The translations under genes were made by a program, and so were the position numbers. Of a DNA stretch of 64,000 nt, positions 25,543 to 33,358 are shown one piece after another. Position 1 is the first letter of the stretch. Every line of letters starts with the position of its first letter. The DNA comes from Firmicutes bacterium TM09-10 (GTDB taxonomy: Bacteria > Bacillota > Clostridia > Lachnospirales > Lachnospiraceae): the NCBI GenBank assembly GCA_003481005.1, contig QUKC01000001.1:186001-250000 (forward strand), in the 5' to 3' direction. The notes beneath the pieces are model-generated. The model was not told the origin of the DNA. It ran no database searches and saw only the letters and a list, made by a program, of their open reading frames with translations.

Positions 25543-26433
25543 TTACTTTGTTACAATGATCACCTGGCTTGCTGTTGCATAGGTATCTGTGAAGTCTACG
25601 CTCAGCTTACGCTCATCTGTTACCGTCATGCCTGCTGCACCGAAATCAGCCTTGCCGGAAACAACTGCATTGACGATTGCATCAAATTCCATATCCTCGA
25701 TCTTTAAGTCATAACCAAGCACGTCACAGACAGCCTGCGCGATATCAGGATCGATGCCGACAACCTTCTGATCCTCATAATACTCATAAGGCTCAAATGT
25801 CGCATTGGTTGCCATAACCAGTGTGCCGTTGGAACGGTCTACACCTTCCGGAGAGGTATAAGGATGCTGTCCTGCCTCATCACCGATGTAGTTGGAAACG
25901 ATAGCATCCAGCGTACCGTCTTCCTTTAACTGAGTAAGCGCTTCGTTAATCTTTGCAGTCAGCTCGCTGTTGTCTTTGTTGACACACATTGCATATTCTT
26001 CAGAAGAAAGCTCTTCGTCCAGAATCTGTAAATCATCATTCTTTTCCACAAAAGCCTTTGCGGGATTGTAGTCGATCACTACGCAATCGATCTTGCCCTG
26101 CTTTAATGCCTGAATTGCATCTGCGCCCTTGTTGAAACGTTCTACAGTAGAACCGTCGTTCTGTTCATATTCCGTTGCCAGCTGATCACCTGTTGTACCG
26201 AGCTGAACACCGATCTTCTTGCCAGCCAGATCAAAAGCAGCGGTATCTGTGCTTTCTGCTTCTGTGGAGGCTGCTTCATCGGTCTCTGCAGCTGCTGTCT
26301 CTGCCGCAGTGCTTTCTGCTGCAGTCTCTGTTGCCTGTACTGTTGTCTCTGTGGATGCAGAAGAACCACATGCTGCCAGAGAAGCAACCATGGCTACTGC
26401 CAATACGCTTGTCAGTAATTTTTTCATTTTCAT
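25543..26433 (-). CDS. Amino-acid-binding lipoprotein, circularly permuted
   Basis: The start at 26433 follows GAGGAG by 7 bases. The lipobox SLAAC has Cys22, and a Thr/Ala/Glu-rich linker runs to about residue 65. The two halves of the SBP_bac_3 fold appear in reverse order. Residues 68-187 match what is normally the second half (DLAGKKIGVQLGTTGDQ, KQGKIDCVVIDYNPAKAF, INEALTQLKEDGTLDAIV). Residues 203-296 match what is normally the start (GTLVMATNATFEPYEYYE, AGMTVTDERKLSVDFTD), ending on the hinge strand VIIVTK. Ligand residues normally seen in such proteins (aromatics, the TxxR arginine, the VVID aspartate) are all present. Residues 188-202 join the old C- and N-termini. The ligand is a polar amino acid. 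ArgR-like boxes upstream hint at arginine or a relative. Confidence 0.88.
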   Translation of the reverse strand: MKMKKLLTSVLAVAMVASLAACGSSASTETTVQATETAAESTAAETAAAETDEAASTEAESTDTAAFDLAGKKIGVQLGTTGDQLATEYEQNDGSTVERFNKGADAIQALKQGKIDCVVIDYNPAKAFVEKNDDLQILDEELSSEEYAMCVNKDNSELTAKINEALTQLKEDGTLDAIVSNYIGDEAGQHPYTSPEGVDRSNGTLVMATNATFEPYEYYEDQKVVGIDPDIAQAVCDVLGYDLKIEDMEFDAIVNAVVSGKADFGAAGMTVTDERKLSVDFTDTYATASQVIIVTK

Positions 26434-26443
26434 TTTTCTTCTC

Positions 26444-26537
26444 CTCATTTCTGCGCACGTTTTTTGCGCATGCCGAGTTTGTGTCAAGTGCGCGCAGACA
26501 CAAATCTCGCGATTGAAAAATCTTATTTTTCAATCTT
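26444..26537 (-). repeat. 94-nt structured dispersed element, copy B
   Basis: About 95% identical to 57372-57465. Three stems are present: GCGCA...TGCGC, CGAGTTTGTGTC...GACACAAAtCTCG, and GATTGAAAAA...TTTTTCAATC. On the minus strand it ends at the ribosome binding site of the binding-protein gene, so it forms that mRNA's 5' leader. Confidence 0.9.
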
Positions 26538-26639
26538 CTCCTCTGATGTCTCCTTATTCTTTTATCTTTAGATTTATTTTTAAAGACATCTTTAAACGGG
26601 ATTTCCTTTTCCGTTGTAAATCCGTTTCATGACATCTAT

Positions 26640-26720
26640 ACTATCACACTTCCTTTAAAAATCAAGTATAAATTTTCACAAAATATTCACTTTTTTACCT
26701 CTTTCTTGTATAAATATTCA
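26640..26720 (-). promoter_or_regulatory. Promoter region with ArgR-like boxes
   Basis: On the minus strand TTGATT is followed by a TAGTATAG region with suitable spacing. Two boxes similar to clostridial ARG boxes lie at and upstream of the -35: AGTATAAATTTTCA (26665-26678) and TGTATAAATATTCA (26707-26720). The second differs from the classical TGAATA-N-TATTCA pattern at one position. Regulation by an arginine repressor is plausible, not proven. The rest of 26538-26793 is AT-rich, with more TATGTATA-type stretches and no gene. Confidence 0.45.
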
Positions 26721-26793
26721 CCTGTATGTATATTATTCGTCGATATACATTCTATATGTATATTTATGTATATTACACCTCGAAGCGCTCCAC

Positions 26794-26826
26794 AGGCATC
26801 CGGGTCGGGGCTTTTGACTCCGACAT
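26794..26826 (+). repeat. Hairpin shared with 45133-45165, upstream of pstS
   Basis: GGCATC, then GTCGGGG-CTTTTGA-CTCCGAC, form a 7-bp hairpin with one mismatch. A close match lies upstream of the GH13 alpha-glucosidase gene in the same orientation relative to that gene. It ends 3 bases before the Pho box. Confidence 0.6.
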
Positions 26827-26829
26827 CCT

Positions 26830-26857
26830 TTTACACAACCTTTACCCATTCCTAACC
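26830..26857 (+). promoter_or_regulatory. Pho box upstream of pstS
   Basis: Three hexamers, TTTACA (26830), TTTACC (26841) and CTAACC (26852), are spaced by exactly 11 bases. This is the direct-repeat pattern bound by PhoP of Firmicutes. Phosphate-starvation induction of pstSCAB-phoU is expected. Confidence 0.75.
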
Positions 26858-26997
26858 GGATCGTGATATCTTGCATTGCTCAAATGACTTATCATAAGTC
26901 TCGCAATGAGGCAGACAGCATATGGCTTCAGGCATTCACTATATTTCATTCATCAGCCCGGAACAGAATACTTCCGGCATCAAGGAGGAGAAACATT

Positions 26998-27933
26998 ATG
27001 AAAAACAAACTGATCGCACTTCTTACAATGAGCGCACTGGCAGTTGGCACTCTGGCAGGCTGCGGCAATACTGCTGCAACAGATACTGCAGCAAGTGCAG
27101 CTGACACAGCAGCTGAACCCACCGTCGAGGCTGTCAGCACAGCAGCTGACGAGGCTGCTGACACAAGCGCAGACAGCGCAGACAAATATGCAGACCTTTC
27201 CGGTTCCGTCAGCATGTCCGGTTCCACTTCCATGGAAAAGCTGGCAAACGCAGTTGCAGAAAGCTTCATGGAAAAATATCCCAACGTGACCGTAACTGCT
27301 GAGTTCACCGGTTCTTCCGCAGGTATTGAAAGCGTCCTGGCAGGCAGCGTTGACATCGGTAACTCTTCCAGAAACTTAAAGGACGATGAAAAGAGCGCAG
27401 GTGCAGTGGAAAACATCGTCGCAATTGACGGTATCGCAGTAGTTGCAGATCCTGCAAACAAGGTAGAAGACCTCACAAAGGATCAGCTGGTTTCCATCTA
27501 CACCGGTGAAACAAAGAACTGGAGTGAGGTTGGCGGAGACGATCAGGCGATCGTTGTTGTTGGTCGTGAGGCAGGCTCCGGTACGAGAGGTGCGTTTGAA
27601 GAGCTGCTGGACATCGCAGATGCCTGCGTTTACGCAAACGAACTGGATTCCACCGGTGCCGTTATGGCAAAGGTTGCTTCCACCCCCGGTGCGATCGGTT
27701 ATGTTTCTCTTGATGTTGTAGATGATTCCGTAAAAGCTTTGAAGCTCGATGGCGTAGACGCAACAGAAGAAAATATTAAGGCCGGTAACTACGCACTGTC
27801 CAGACCCTTCGTAATGGCAACTAAAGGTGAAATCTCCGAGCAGAAGACCGAAGTACAGGCACTGTTTGATTACCTCAGCTCCGATGAGGGCAAGGCTCTG
27901 ATCAAATCCGTTGGCCTGATCACAGTTGACTGA
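26998..27933 (+). CDS. pstS: Phosphate-binding lipoprotein
   Basis: A 311-residue protein starting after AAGGAGGAG. The lipobox is TLAGC, near Cys21, followed by an Ala/Asp-rich linker. The binding fold begins at GSVSMSGSTSMEKLANA. Phosphate-loop residues are in TGSSAGIESV, VDIGNSSR and GREAGSGTRGAFEE. It captures phosphate outside the cell and passes it to PstCA. A hairpin in the gap to pstC probably keeps pstS mRNA in excess. A frame extending upstream to 26863 is not used because of the strong internal site and signal peptide. Confidence 0.96.
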   Translation: MKNKLIALLTMSALAVGTLAGCGNTAATDTAASAADTAAEPTVEAVSTAADEAADTSADSADKYADLSGSVSMSGSTSMEKLANAVAESFMEKYPNVTVTAEFTGSSAGIESVLAGSVDIGNSSRNLKDDEKSAGAVENIVAIDGIAVVADPANKVEDLTKDQLVSIYTGETKNWSEVGGDDQAIVVVGREAGSGTRGAFEELLDIADACVYANELDSTGAVMAKVASTPGAIGYVSLDVVDDSVKALKLDGVDATEENIKAGNYALSRPFVMATKGEISEQKTEVQALFDYLSSDEGKALIKSVGLITVD

Positions 27934-27967
27934 CAACATTTCTTTTCCAAAACACTCCCTGCTGGAT

Positions 27968-27996
27968 GCAGGCCCGGCAATGTCGGACCTGCATTT
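27968..27996 (+). terminator. Attenuator hairpin between pstS and pstC
   Basis: TGCAGGCCCG and CGGACCTGCA pair with one mismatch, and TTTT follows. A partial terminator here would reduce transport-gene expression relative to pstS. Confidence 0.6.
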
Positions 27997-28081
27997 TCCG
28001 GTATTGTGTGCATAACCGCATGGGAGATAACCTTTGATGAAAGGCAGTCTTCTGCAGGCTGCCTGCGGAATGGAGATTTTT

Positions 28082-28996
28082 ATGAATTCTATTATCGGCA
28101 ATAAAAAAGCAAGATCCGCGGTAGAACAAACTGCTGAGATCATTTTTACCATCTGTGCATTTTTCGCCGTTCTTGCAGTCATTTCCATTACAGTTTATAT
28201 GTTTTTAAACGGTACTCCCGCCCTTACAAAGGTGGGACTTACAGAGATCCTGTTTGGCACAATATGGAAGCCAACCGCTGCAAATCCCAGTTACGGCATT
28301 TTATACGTCATTCTGACCTCCATCGTCGGCACAACCCTTGCGATCCTGCTGGGCGTTCCCATCGGCGTCCTGACTGCTGTTTTTCTTGCAGAAACAGCTC
28401 CGGAGCCCCTCTCTAAAATCGTCCGCCCTGCCATTGAGCTGCTGGCCGGTATCCCTTCCGTTATCTACGGTCTCCTCGGTATCCTGTTGCTGTGCCCTGC
28501 AATGTATAAACTCGAGCAGAAAATTTTTGCCGGTTCTGCGACCCATCAGTTTACCGGCGGTGCAAACCTCATTTCTGCCGTGCTTGTCCTTGCGATCATG
28601 ATCTTGCCTACTGTTATCAATATCAGCGAATCCGCCCTCCGCAGCGTTCCTGCCAGCTTAAAGGCGGCCTCCCTGGGTCTGGGTGCTTCCAGGATCCAGA
28701 CAATTTTCCGTGTAACAATCCCGGCAGCCAAATCCGGTATCGCAACCGCCATCGTCCTCGGTGTCGGACGTGCGATCGGTGAAGCAATGGCAATCAGCCT
28801 TGTATCCGGAAGCAGCGTCAACGCCCCTCTGCCCTTTCACTCTGTCCGCTTCCTGACAACCGCCATCGTTGCTGAAATGGGCTATGCAGCAGATTTACAC
28901 CGTCAGGTACTATTCACCATCGGCCTTGTCCTCTTCGTATTCATTATGATCATTAACATGACCCTGAACAAAATTCTGAAAGGAGAAAAAGAGTAA
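28082..28996 (+). CDS. pstC: Phosphate ABC transporter permease PstC
   Basis: A 304-residue membrane protein starting at 28082 after GGAG; a frame 16 codons longer has no better site. It has six spans. The motif SLGLGASRIQTIFRVTIPAAKSG contacts PstB, and IELLAGIPSVIYGLLG is conserved in the family. It pairs with PstA to form the channel. Its TAA shares a base with the pstA ATG. Confidence 0.96.
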   Translation: MNSIIGNKKARSAVEQTAEIIFTICAFFAVLAVISITVYMFLNGTPALTKVGLTEILFGTIWKPTAANPSYGILYVILTSIVGTTLAILLGVPIGVLTAVFLAETAPEPLSKIVRPAIELLAGIPSVIYGLLGILLLCPAMYKLEQKIFAGSATHQFTGGANLISAVLVLAIMILPTVINISESALRSVPASLKAASLGLGASRIQTIFRVTIPAAKSGIATAIVLGVGRAIGEAMAISLVSGSSVNAPLPFHSVRFLTTAIVAEMGYAADLHRQVLFTIGLVLFVFIMIINMTLNKILKGEKE

Positions 28997-29892
28997 TGAG
29001 CACAGAGCTTACGGCTCCCGGTTCCTCCAGTATTTTAAACAAAAAGATCCGGCCTTCCGATCTCATTCTCACCGTTCTGATCGATTTGGCTGCGGCATTT
29101 TCCATCCTTTTACTGATCGCGATTATGGGCTATGTCTTTTTCAGAGGCCTGCCCCAGATCAGCCTTTCCTTCCTGACCTCTGTTCCCAGCACCATCAAGG
29201 GAACCTTTGGTATCGCCGGAAATATCGTCAATACACTTTACATCGTTATCCTTACCCTGCTGATCGCAACTCCCATCGGTGTCGGCAGCGCGATCTACTT
29301 AAACGAATACGCAAAGCCCGGAAAAATCGTCCGGCTGATCGAATTTACGACAGAAACCCTTTCCGGTATTCCTTCTATCATTTTCGGTCTGTTTGGTATG
29401 GTATTTTTCGGAACCACCCTGGGACTTGGCTATTCCATCCTGACCGGTGCCCTGACCCTGACCCTGATGGTTCTTCCCCTGATCACGCGAAACACACAGG
29501 AAGCCTTAAAAACAGTTCCCGCGACCTACCGCAGCGGCGCACTCGGCATCGGTGCAACCAAATGGTACATGATCCGCACGATCCTGCTCCCCTCCGCAAT
29601 GCCCGGAATTATCACCGGTATCATTCTTGCGATCGGACGTATCGTTGGAGAATCCGCTGCCCTTTTATTCACCGCCGGAAGCGGCTATCTTCTGCCCAAA
29701 ACCTTTGCAGGATTTTTCAAAAAAATCTTCGAATCCGGCGGAACCCTTACGATTCAGCTGTATTTGAGCATGTCCAAGGCACAATATGACGCAGCCTTCG
29801 GAATTGCCGCTGTCCTGCTGATCATCGTCCTTTTTATCAACCTTCTGACCAAAATACTCGCAAAGAAATTCGATGTTTCCAAACTCGATTAA
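28996..29892 (+). CDS. pstA: Phosphate ABC transporter permease PstA
   Basis: A 298-residue membrane protein starting in a TAATG overlap with pstC. Conserved parts are [20 protein letters not shown] and [23 protein letters not shown], the latter contacting the ATPase, and [15 protein letters not shown] near the end. It forms the channel with PstC. Confidence 0.96.
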   Translation: MSTELTAPGSSSILNKKIRPSDLILTVLIDLAAAFSILLLIAIMGYVFFRGLPQISLSFLTSVPSTIKGTFGIAGNIVNTLYIVILTLLIATPIGVGSAIYLNEYAKPGKIVRLIEFTTETLSGIPSIIFGLFGMVFFGTTLGLGYSILTGALTLTLMVLPLITRNTQEALKTVPATYRSGALGIGATKWYMIRTILLPSAMPGIITGIILAIGRIVGESAALLFTAGSGYLLPKTFAGFFKKIFESGGTLTIQLYLSMSKAQYDAAFGIAAVLLIIVLFINLLTKILAKKFDVSKLD

Positions 29893-29938
29893 CCGGAGGA
29901 TAACGCAGACGCAGCAGCGCCTGCAGAATGGAGAATTC

Positions 29939-30697
29939 ATGAGCAATATCAAAATCAGCACGAAGAACCTCGATCTGTATTACGGCGAAAATCACGCCCT
30001 TAAAAACATCAATATGAATATCAAGGCCGGAGCGATCACCGCCTTTATCGGTCCCTCCGGCTGCGGTAAATCCACTTTTTTAAAAACCTTAAATCGTATG
30101 AATGATCTCGTGGACAATGTAAAGATCACCGGTGAGGTCAAAATTGACGGCGAGGACATCTACGATCCCCACGTAGATGTCACTCTGCTGCGTAAAAAAG
30201 CCGGTATGGTATTCCAGCAGCCCAATCCTTTTCCCATGAGCATTTACGACAATATCGCTTACGGTCCCAGGATCCACGGTATCAAAAACAAGGCTCAGCT
30301 GGACGAAATCGTTGAAACCAGTCTGAAAAACGCTGCGATCTTCGATGAAGTCAAGGATCGCCTGAAAAAATCTGCCCTCGGTCTTTCCGGCGGTCAGCAG
30401 CAGCGTCTCTGCATTGCCCGTGCCCTTGCTGTTTCACCGGAAATCCTGTTGATGGATGAACCCACCTCCGCCCTTGATCCGATCTCTACAATGAAAATCG
30501 AGGACCTGATGGCAGACCTGCGGGAAAAATACACGGTTGTCATTGTCACTCACAATATGCAGCAGGCTGCCCGTATTTCTGACGATCTCGCTTTTTTCCT
30601 TGTGGGAGAAATGGTGGAATTCGGCGATACGAAGCAGATCTTTTCCCATCCGCAGGATAAACGCACAGAGGATTATATCAGCGGACGGTTCGGCTGA
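29939..30697 (+). CDS. pstB: Phosphate ABC transporter ATPase PstB
   Basis: A 252-residue ATPase starting at 29939 ([16 protein letters not shown]), after GGAG. Walker A is GPSGCGKST, followed by [11 protein letters not shown]. The Q-loop is [18 protein letters not shown], the signature LSGGQQQR, Walker [13 protein letters not shown], and the switch histidine is in VTHNM. A frame overlapping the pstA end extends further upstream but lacks a site. Confidence 0.97.
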   Translation: MSNIKISTKNLDLYYGENHALKNINMNIKAGAITAFIGPSGCGKSTFLKTLNRMNDLVDNVKITGEVKIDGEDIYDPHVDVTLLRKKAGMVFQQPNPFPMSIYDNIAYGPRIHGIKNKAQLDEIVETSLKNAAIFDEVKDRLKKSALGLSGGQQQRLCIARALAVSPEILLMDEPTSALDPISTMKIEDLMADLREKYTVVIVTHNMQQAARISDDLAFFLVGEMVEFGDTKQIFSHPQDKRTEDYISGRFG

Positions 30698-30783
30698 TCC
30701 TGACAGACCCTACCCGTTTTTCTCTTTCCCAGCATAGGAAACAGGCATTACATTGCGATTTTTCATTTTAAATGGAGGTATCT

Positions 30784-31446
30784 ATGACAACAAGAAAATT
30801 ATACAGTGAAGAGCTGGTACAGCTTTCCGAAAGCCTGGAGGAAATGGGAAACCTCGTTGAAGCTTCCCTGAAAAATTTATTTTTTTCCATCGAAAACAAA
30901 GATATGCAGCTGGCAGAGCGGATCGTGGCCGATGACCGCAATGTCAACAACCTGGAGCGCAGCATCGAAGCTCAGTGCCTGATGCTCATTACAACCCAGC
31001 AGCCCATCGCACAGGATCTGCGCACGGTTTCTTCTATTCTGAAGGTCGTTACGGATATCGAACGCATTGGAGACCACGCCTCTGATATCGCAGAGCTGAT
31101 TCAGCAGATGGATCACAAGCAGCTGGAACGCTATTCCGGACATCTGCAGCCAATGATCGCAGCTTCCCGGGAGATGGTACACGAGGCAGTCAGCGCCTTT
31201 GTCGCCCGGGATCAGAAAAAAGCGAATGATGTCATCGCTTCCGATGATATCATCGACAAGCTTTTTGATAAGGTAAAGAATGATATCGTTATCCACATAA
31301 AAGAAGATCGTTCCGATGCGATAGAGAGCCTCGATGCCCTGATGCTGGCCAAATACCTCGAACGCATCGGAGATCATGCGGTCAATATCTGCGAATGGGA
31401 AATTTTCCGGGAAACCGGAACCATTCAGAATACAAGAGTATTCTGA
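30784..31446 (+). CDS. phoU: Phosphate signalling regulator PhoU
   Basis: A 220-residue all-helical protein with two three-helix repeats. Each repeat carries an E(R)IGDHA metal-binding motif (TDIERIGDHASDI near residue 80, YLERIGDHAVNI near 185). It starts after GGAGG. PhoU restrains the phosphate transporter and dampens PhoR signalling when phosphate is plentiful. It is the last gene of the pst operon, followed by a terminator. Confidence 0.96.
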   Translation: MTTRKLYSEELVQLSESLEEMGNLVEASLKNLFFSIENKDMQLAERIVADDRNVNNLERSIEAQCLMLITTQQPIAQDLRTVSSILKVVTDIERIGDHASDIAELIQQMDHKQLERYSGHLQPMIAASREMVHEAVSAFVARDQKKANDVIASDDIIDKLFDKVKNDIVIHIKEDRSDAIESLDALMLAKYLERIGDHAVNICEWEIFRETGTIQNTRVF

Positions 31447-31576
31447 AGCTCCATCCGGCTGTCAACAGCTATTTTCACAATTCCTTCGCAATTTTTCCTC
31501 ATAATCCTCACACTTTTCCAACACATTCCTCACAAATCCTTTTTATACTGTTTCTCAGATAAAGAGAAAGACCAAT

Positions 31577-31610
31577 GGTTCAGCGTAAAGCTTAACGCTG
31601 AACCGTTTTT
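31577..31610 (+). terminator. Terminator of the pst operon
   Basis: GGTTCAGCGT pairs with ACGCTGAACC around a 7-nt loop, followed by GTTTTT. It lies 130 bases past phoU and before htrA. Confidence 0.88.
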
Positions 31611-31670
31611 CCCGGCAGACTGATACCGATCAGGCAGCTCGCCGGCAGAATAAGAAAAGGAGTGACAGTT

Positions 31671-33149
31671 ATGTACGAAAATGAAAACCAGAGCTTCGAC
31701 AACAGAGAGCAGGATTATCATTATACCAATACCCCGGAACAGCAGGCACCGACTCGTCCCCGCAAAAAAAATACGAATGCAGCACGCATTGCAAAAAAAG
31801 CCGGTGCAATTGCACTGAGCGCTGTTTTGTTTGGCGGCGTTGCATCCGGTACCTTTCTGGGTGTCAACTACGCGGCAGGCTATCGGAACAATGCTTCAAC
31901 AGCTGCATCCTCGGAAAGTGCTTCCGCTTCTTCCCAGACAGCAAGCTCTTCCAGCAGCCTGTTAAAGGCTACCACACCGGTCAGCACAGGCAGCGCAGCA
32001 TCCTCCGGAAGTCTGGACGTCTCCAGCGTTGCGGAATCCGTTATGCCTTCTATCGTATCCATCACAAATAAATCTGTACAGGAGGTACAGAACTATTTCA
32101 GCATGTTCGGCTACGGCGGTCAGGCTCAGGAGGTAGAGAGCACCAGCGTTGGTTCCGGTATTATCATTGGGAAAAACGATACGGAGCTGCTGATTGTCAC
32201 CAATAATCACGTTGTGGAAGGCGCGGATACCCTTTCTGCAAGCTTCATTGACAACTCCGTTTATGAAGCAACCATCAAGGGTACAGATTCCGACAACGAC
32301 CTGGCAGTCATCGCCGTTCCGCTTTCCAGCATTTCCGATGATACAATGTCCCAGATCGCAGTGGCTGCAGTGGGCGATTCCGATTCCTTAAAGGTCGGTG
32401 AACAGGTTGTTGCCATCGGCAACGCACTCGGCTATGGTCAGTCCGTTACAACCGGCATTGTCAGCGCTACAGACCGTACCCTTTCCTCTTCGGATTCCAG
32501 CGACAGTAATGCCCTCATTTCCAGCACTGTTACCACAAAAGAGACACCCACCTACATCCAGACAGATGCGGCCATCAACCCCGGCAACAGCGGCGGCGCA
32601 CTGGTCAATATGAAGGGTGAGGTTATTGGTATCAACTCTGCAAAGCTTGCCAGCACAGAGGTGGAAGGCATGGGCTATGCAATCCCCATCACCAGAGTAT
32701 CCAGCATCATCGAAGAGCTGATGAATGAGACGACCAGAACCAAGGTTGCTGACAGCCAGAAATCCAGCATCGGTATCGCAGGTATCACCGTGGATTCCAA
32801 CATCAACGCAGCCTATGGCATCCCAGCAGGTGTTTATGTAGCAAGCGTTACTCCGGGCAGCGGTGCAGAAGCGGCCGGCATCCGCAAGGGTGACGTCATC
32901 ACAAAATTCGATGGTAAGACCGTCAGCACCATTCAGGAGCTGAAGGAAAAGCTGCAGTACTACGCAGCCGGAGAAGCGGTTTCTATTACGGTACAGTCTC
33001 CCGGCGAGGGCGGCATTTATACAGAAAAGGAGCTGACCATCACCCTTTCCTCCGCACAGAGCTCTGAAGAAAGCCAGTCTACTGACAACACACAGGCCGC
33101 TCCTGAAAAAGGAAACGGAACGCACAAAGCAATGGGATATCAGAACTGA
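31671..33149 (+). CDS. htrA: HtrA/DegP-type serine protease with PDZ domain
   Basis: A 492-residue membrane-anchored protease of the surface quality-control family. The start at 31671 follows AAGGAG. Residues 1-43 are cytoplasmic, a membrane span runs from about 44 to 68, and a Ser/Ala-rich linker reaches to about 115. The trypsin-like domain has His180 (VTNNHVV), Asp210 (DNDLAV) and Ser307 (NPGNSGGA) as its triad. A PDZ domain spans about residues 370-465 (GVYVASVTPGSGAEAAGI). The C-terminus is polar. It stands alone between two terminators and is convergent with the CorC-type gene. Confidence 0.94.
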   Translation: MYENENQSFDNREQDYHYTNTPEQQAPTRPRKKNTNAARIAKKAGAIALSAVLFGGVASGTFLGVNYAAGYRNNASTAASSESASASSQTASSSSSLLKATTPVSTGSAASSGSLDVSSVAESVMPSIVSITNKSVQEVQNYFSMFGYGGQAQEVESTSVGSGIIIGKNDTELLIVTNNHVVEGADTLSASFIDNSVYEATIKGTDSDNDLAVIAVPLSSISDDTMSQIAVAAVGDSDSLKVGEQVVAIGNALGYGQSVTTGIVSATDRTLSSSDSSDSNALISSTVTTKETPTYIQTDAAINPGNSGGALVNMKGEVIGINSAKLASTEVEGMGYAIPITRVSSIIEELMNETTRTKVADSQKSSIGIAGITVDSNINAAYGIPAGVYVASVTPGSGAEAAGIRKGDVITKFDGKTVSTIQELKEKLQYYAAGEAVSITVQSPGEGGIYTEKELTITLSSAQSSEESQSTDNTQAAPEKGNGTHKAMGYQN

Positions 33150-33173
33150 AGCTGACAATAGCTTATTTAAAAA

Positions 33174-33294
33174 AGAATCCTGCGAAGCAGGATTCTCCGC
33201 CTGCGGCGGGTCGCAATATGCGACATGCTTCTTATCCGCCGCAGTGCGATCCTGCATGTTATAGGAAAATTACGAAGTAATTTCCTATAACATG
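33174..33294. repeat. Cluster of nested palindromes after htrA
   Basis: AGAATCCTGC-GAA-GCAGGATTCT (33174-33196) is a perfect 10-bp hairpin. GCAGGAT at 33187 also pairs with ATCCTGC at 33249, enclosing CTGCGGCGG/CCGCCGCAG and TCGCA/TGCGA stems. It is followed by an 18-19-bp palindrome (33255-33294) with CATGTTATAGG at one end and CCTATAACATG at the other. No coding potential is seen. Confidence 0.8.
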
Positions 33295-33347
33295 AAAAAG
33301 CCGGTCGGCATGGAAGAAAATTCTTCTGTGCCGACCGGCTTTTTTTG
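33295..33347. terminator. Bidirectional terminator between htrA and the CNNM gene
   Basis: AAAAAGCCGGTCGGCA and TGCCGACCGGCTTTTTTT pair, with GAAGAA/TTCTTC extending the stem. T runs are present on both strands. Confidence 0.92.
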
Positions 33348-33358
33348 TTCGTTACAGC

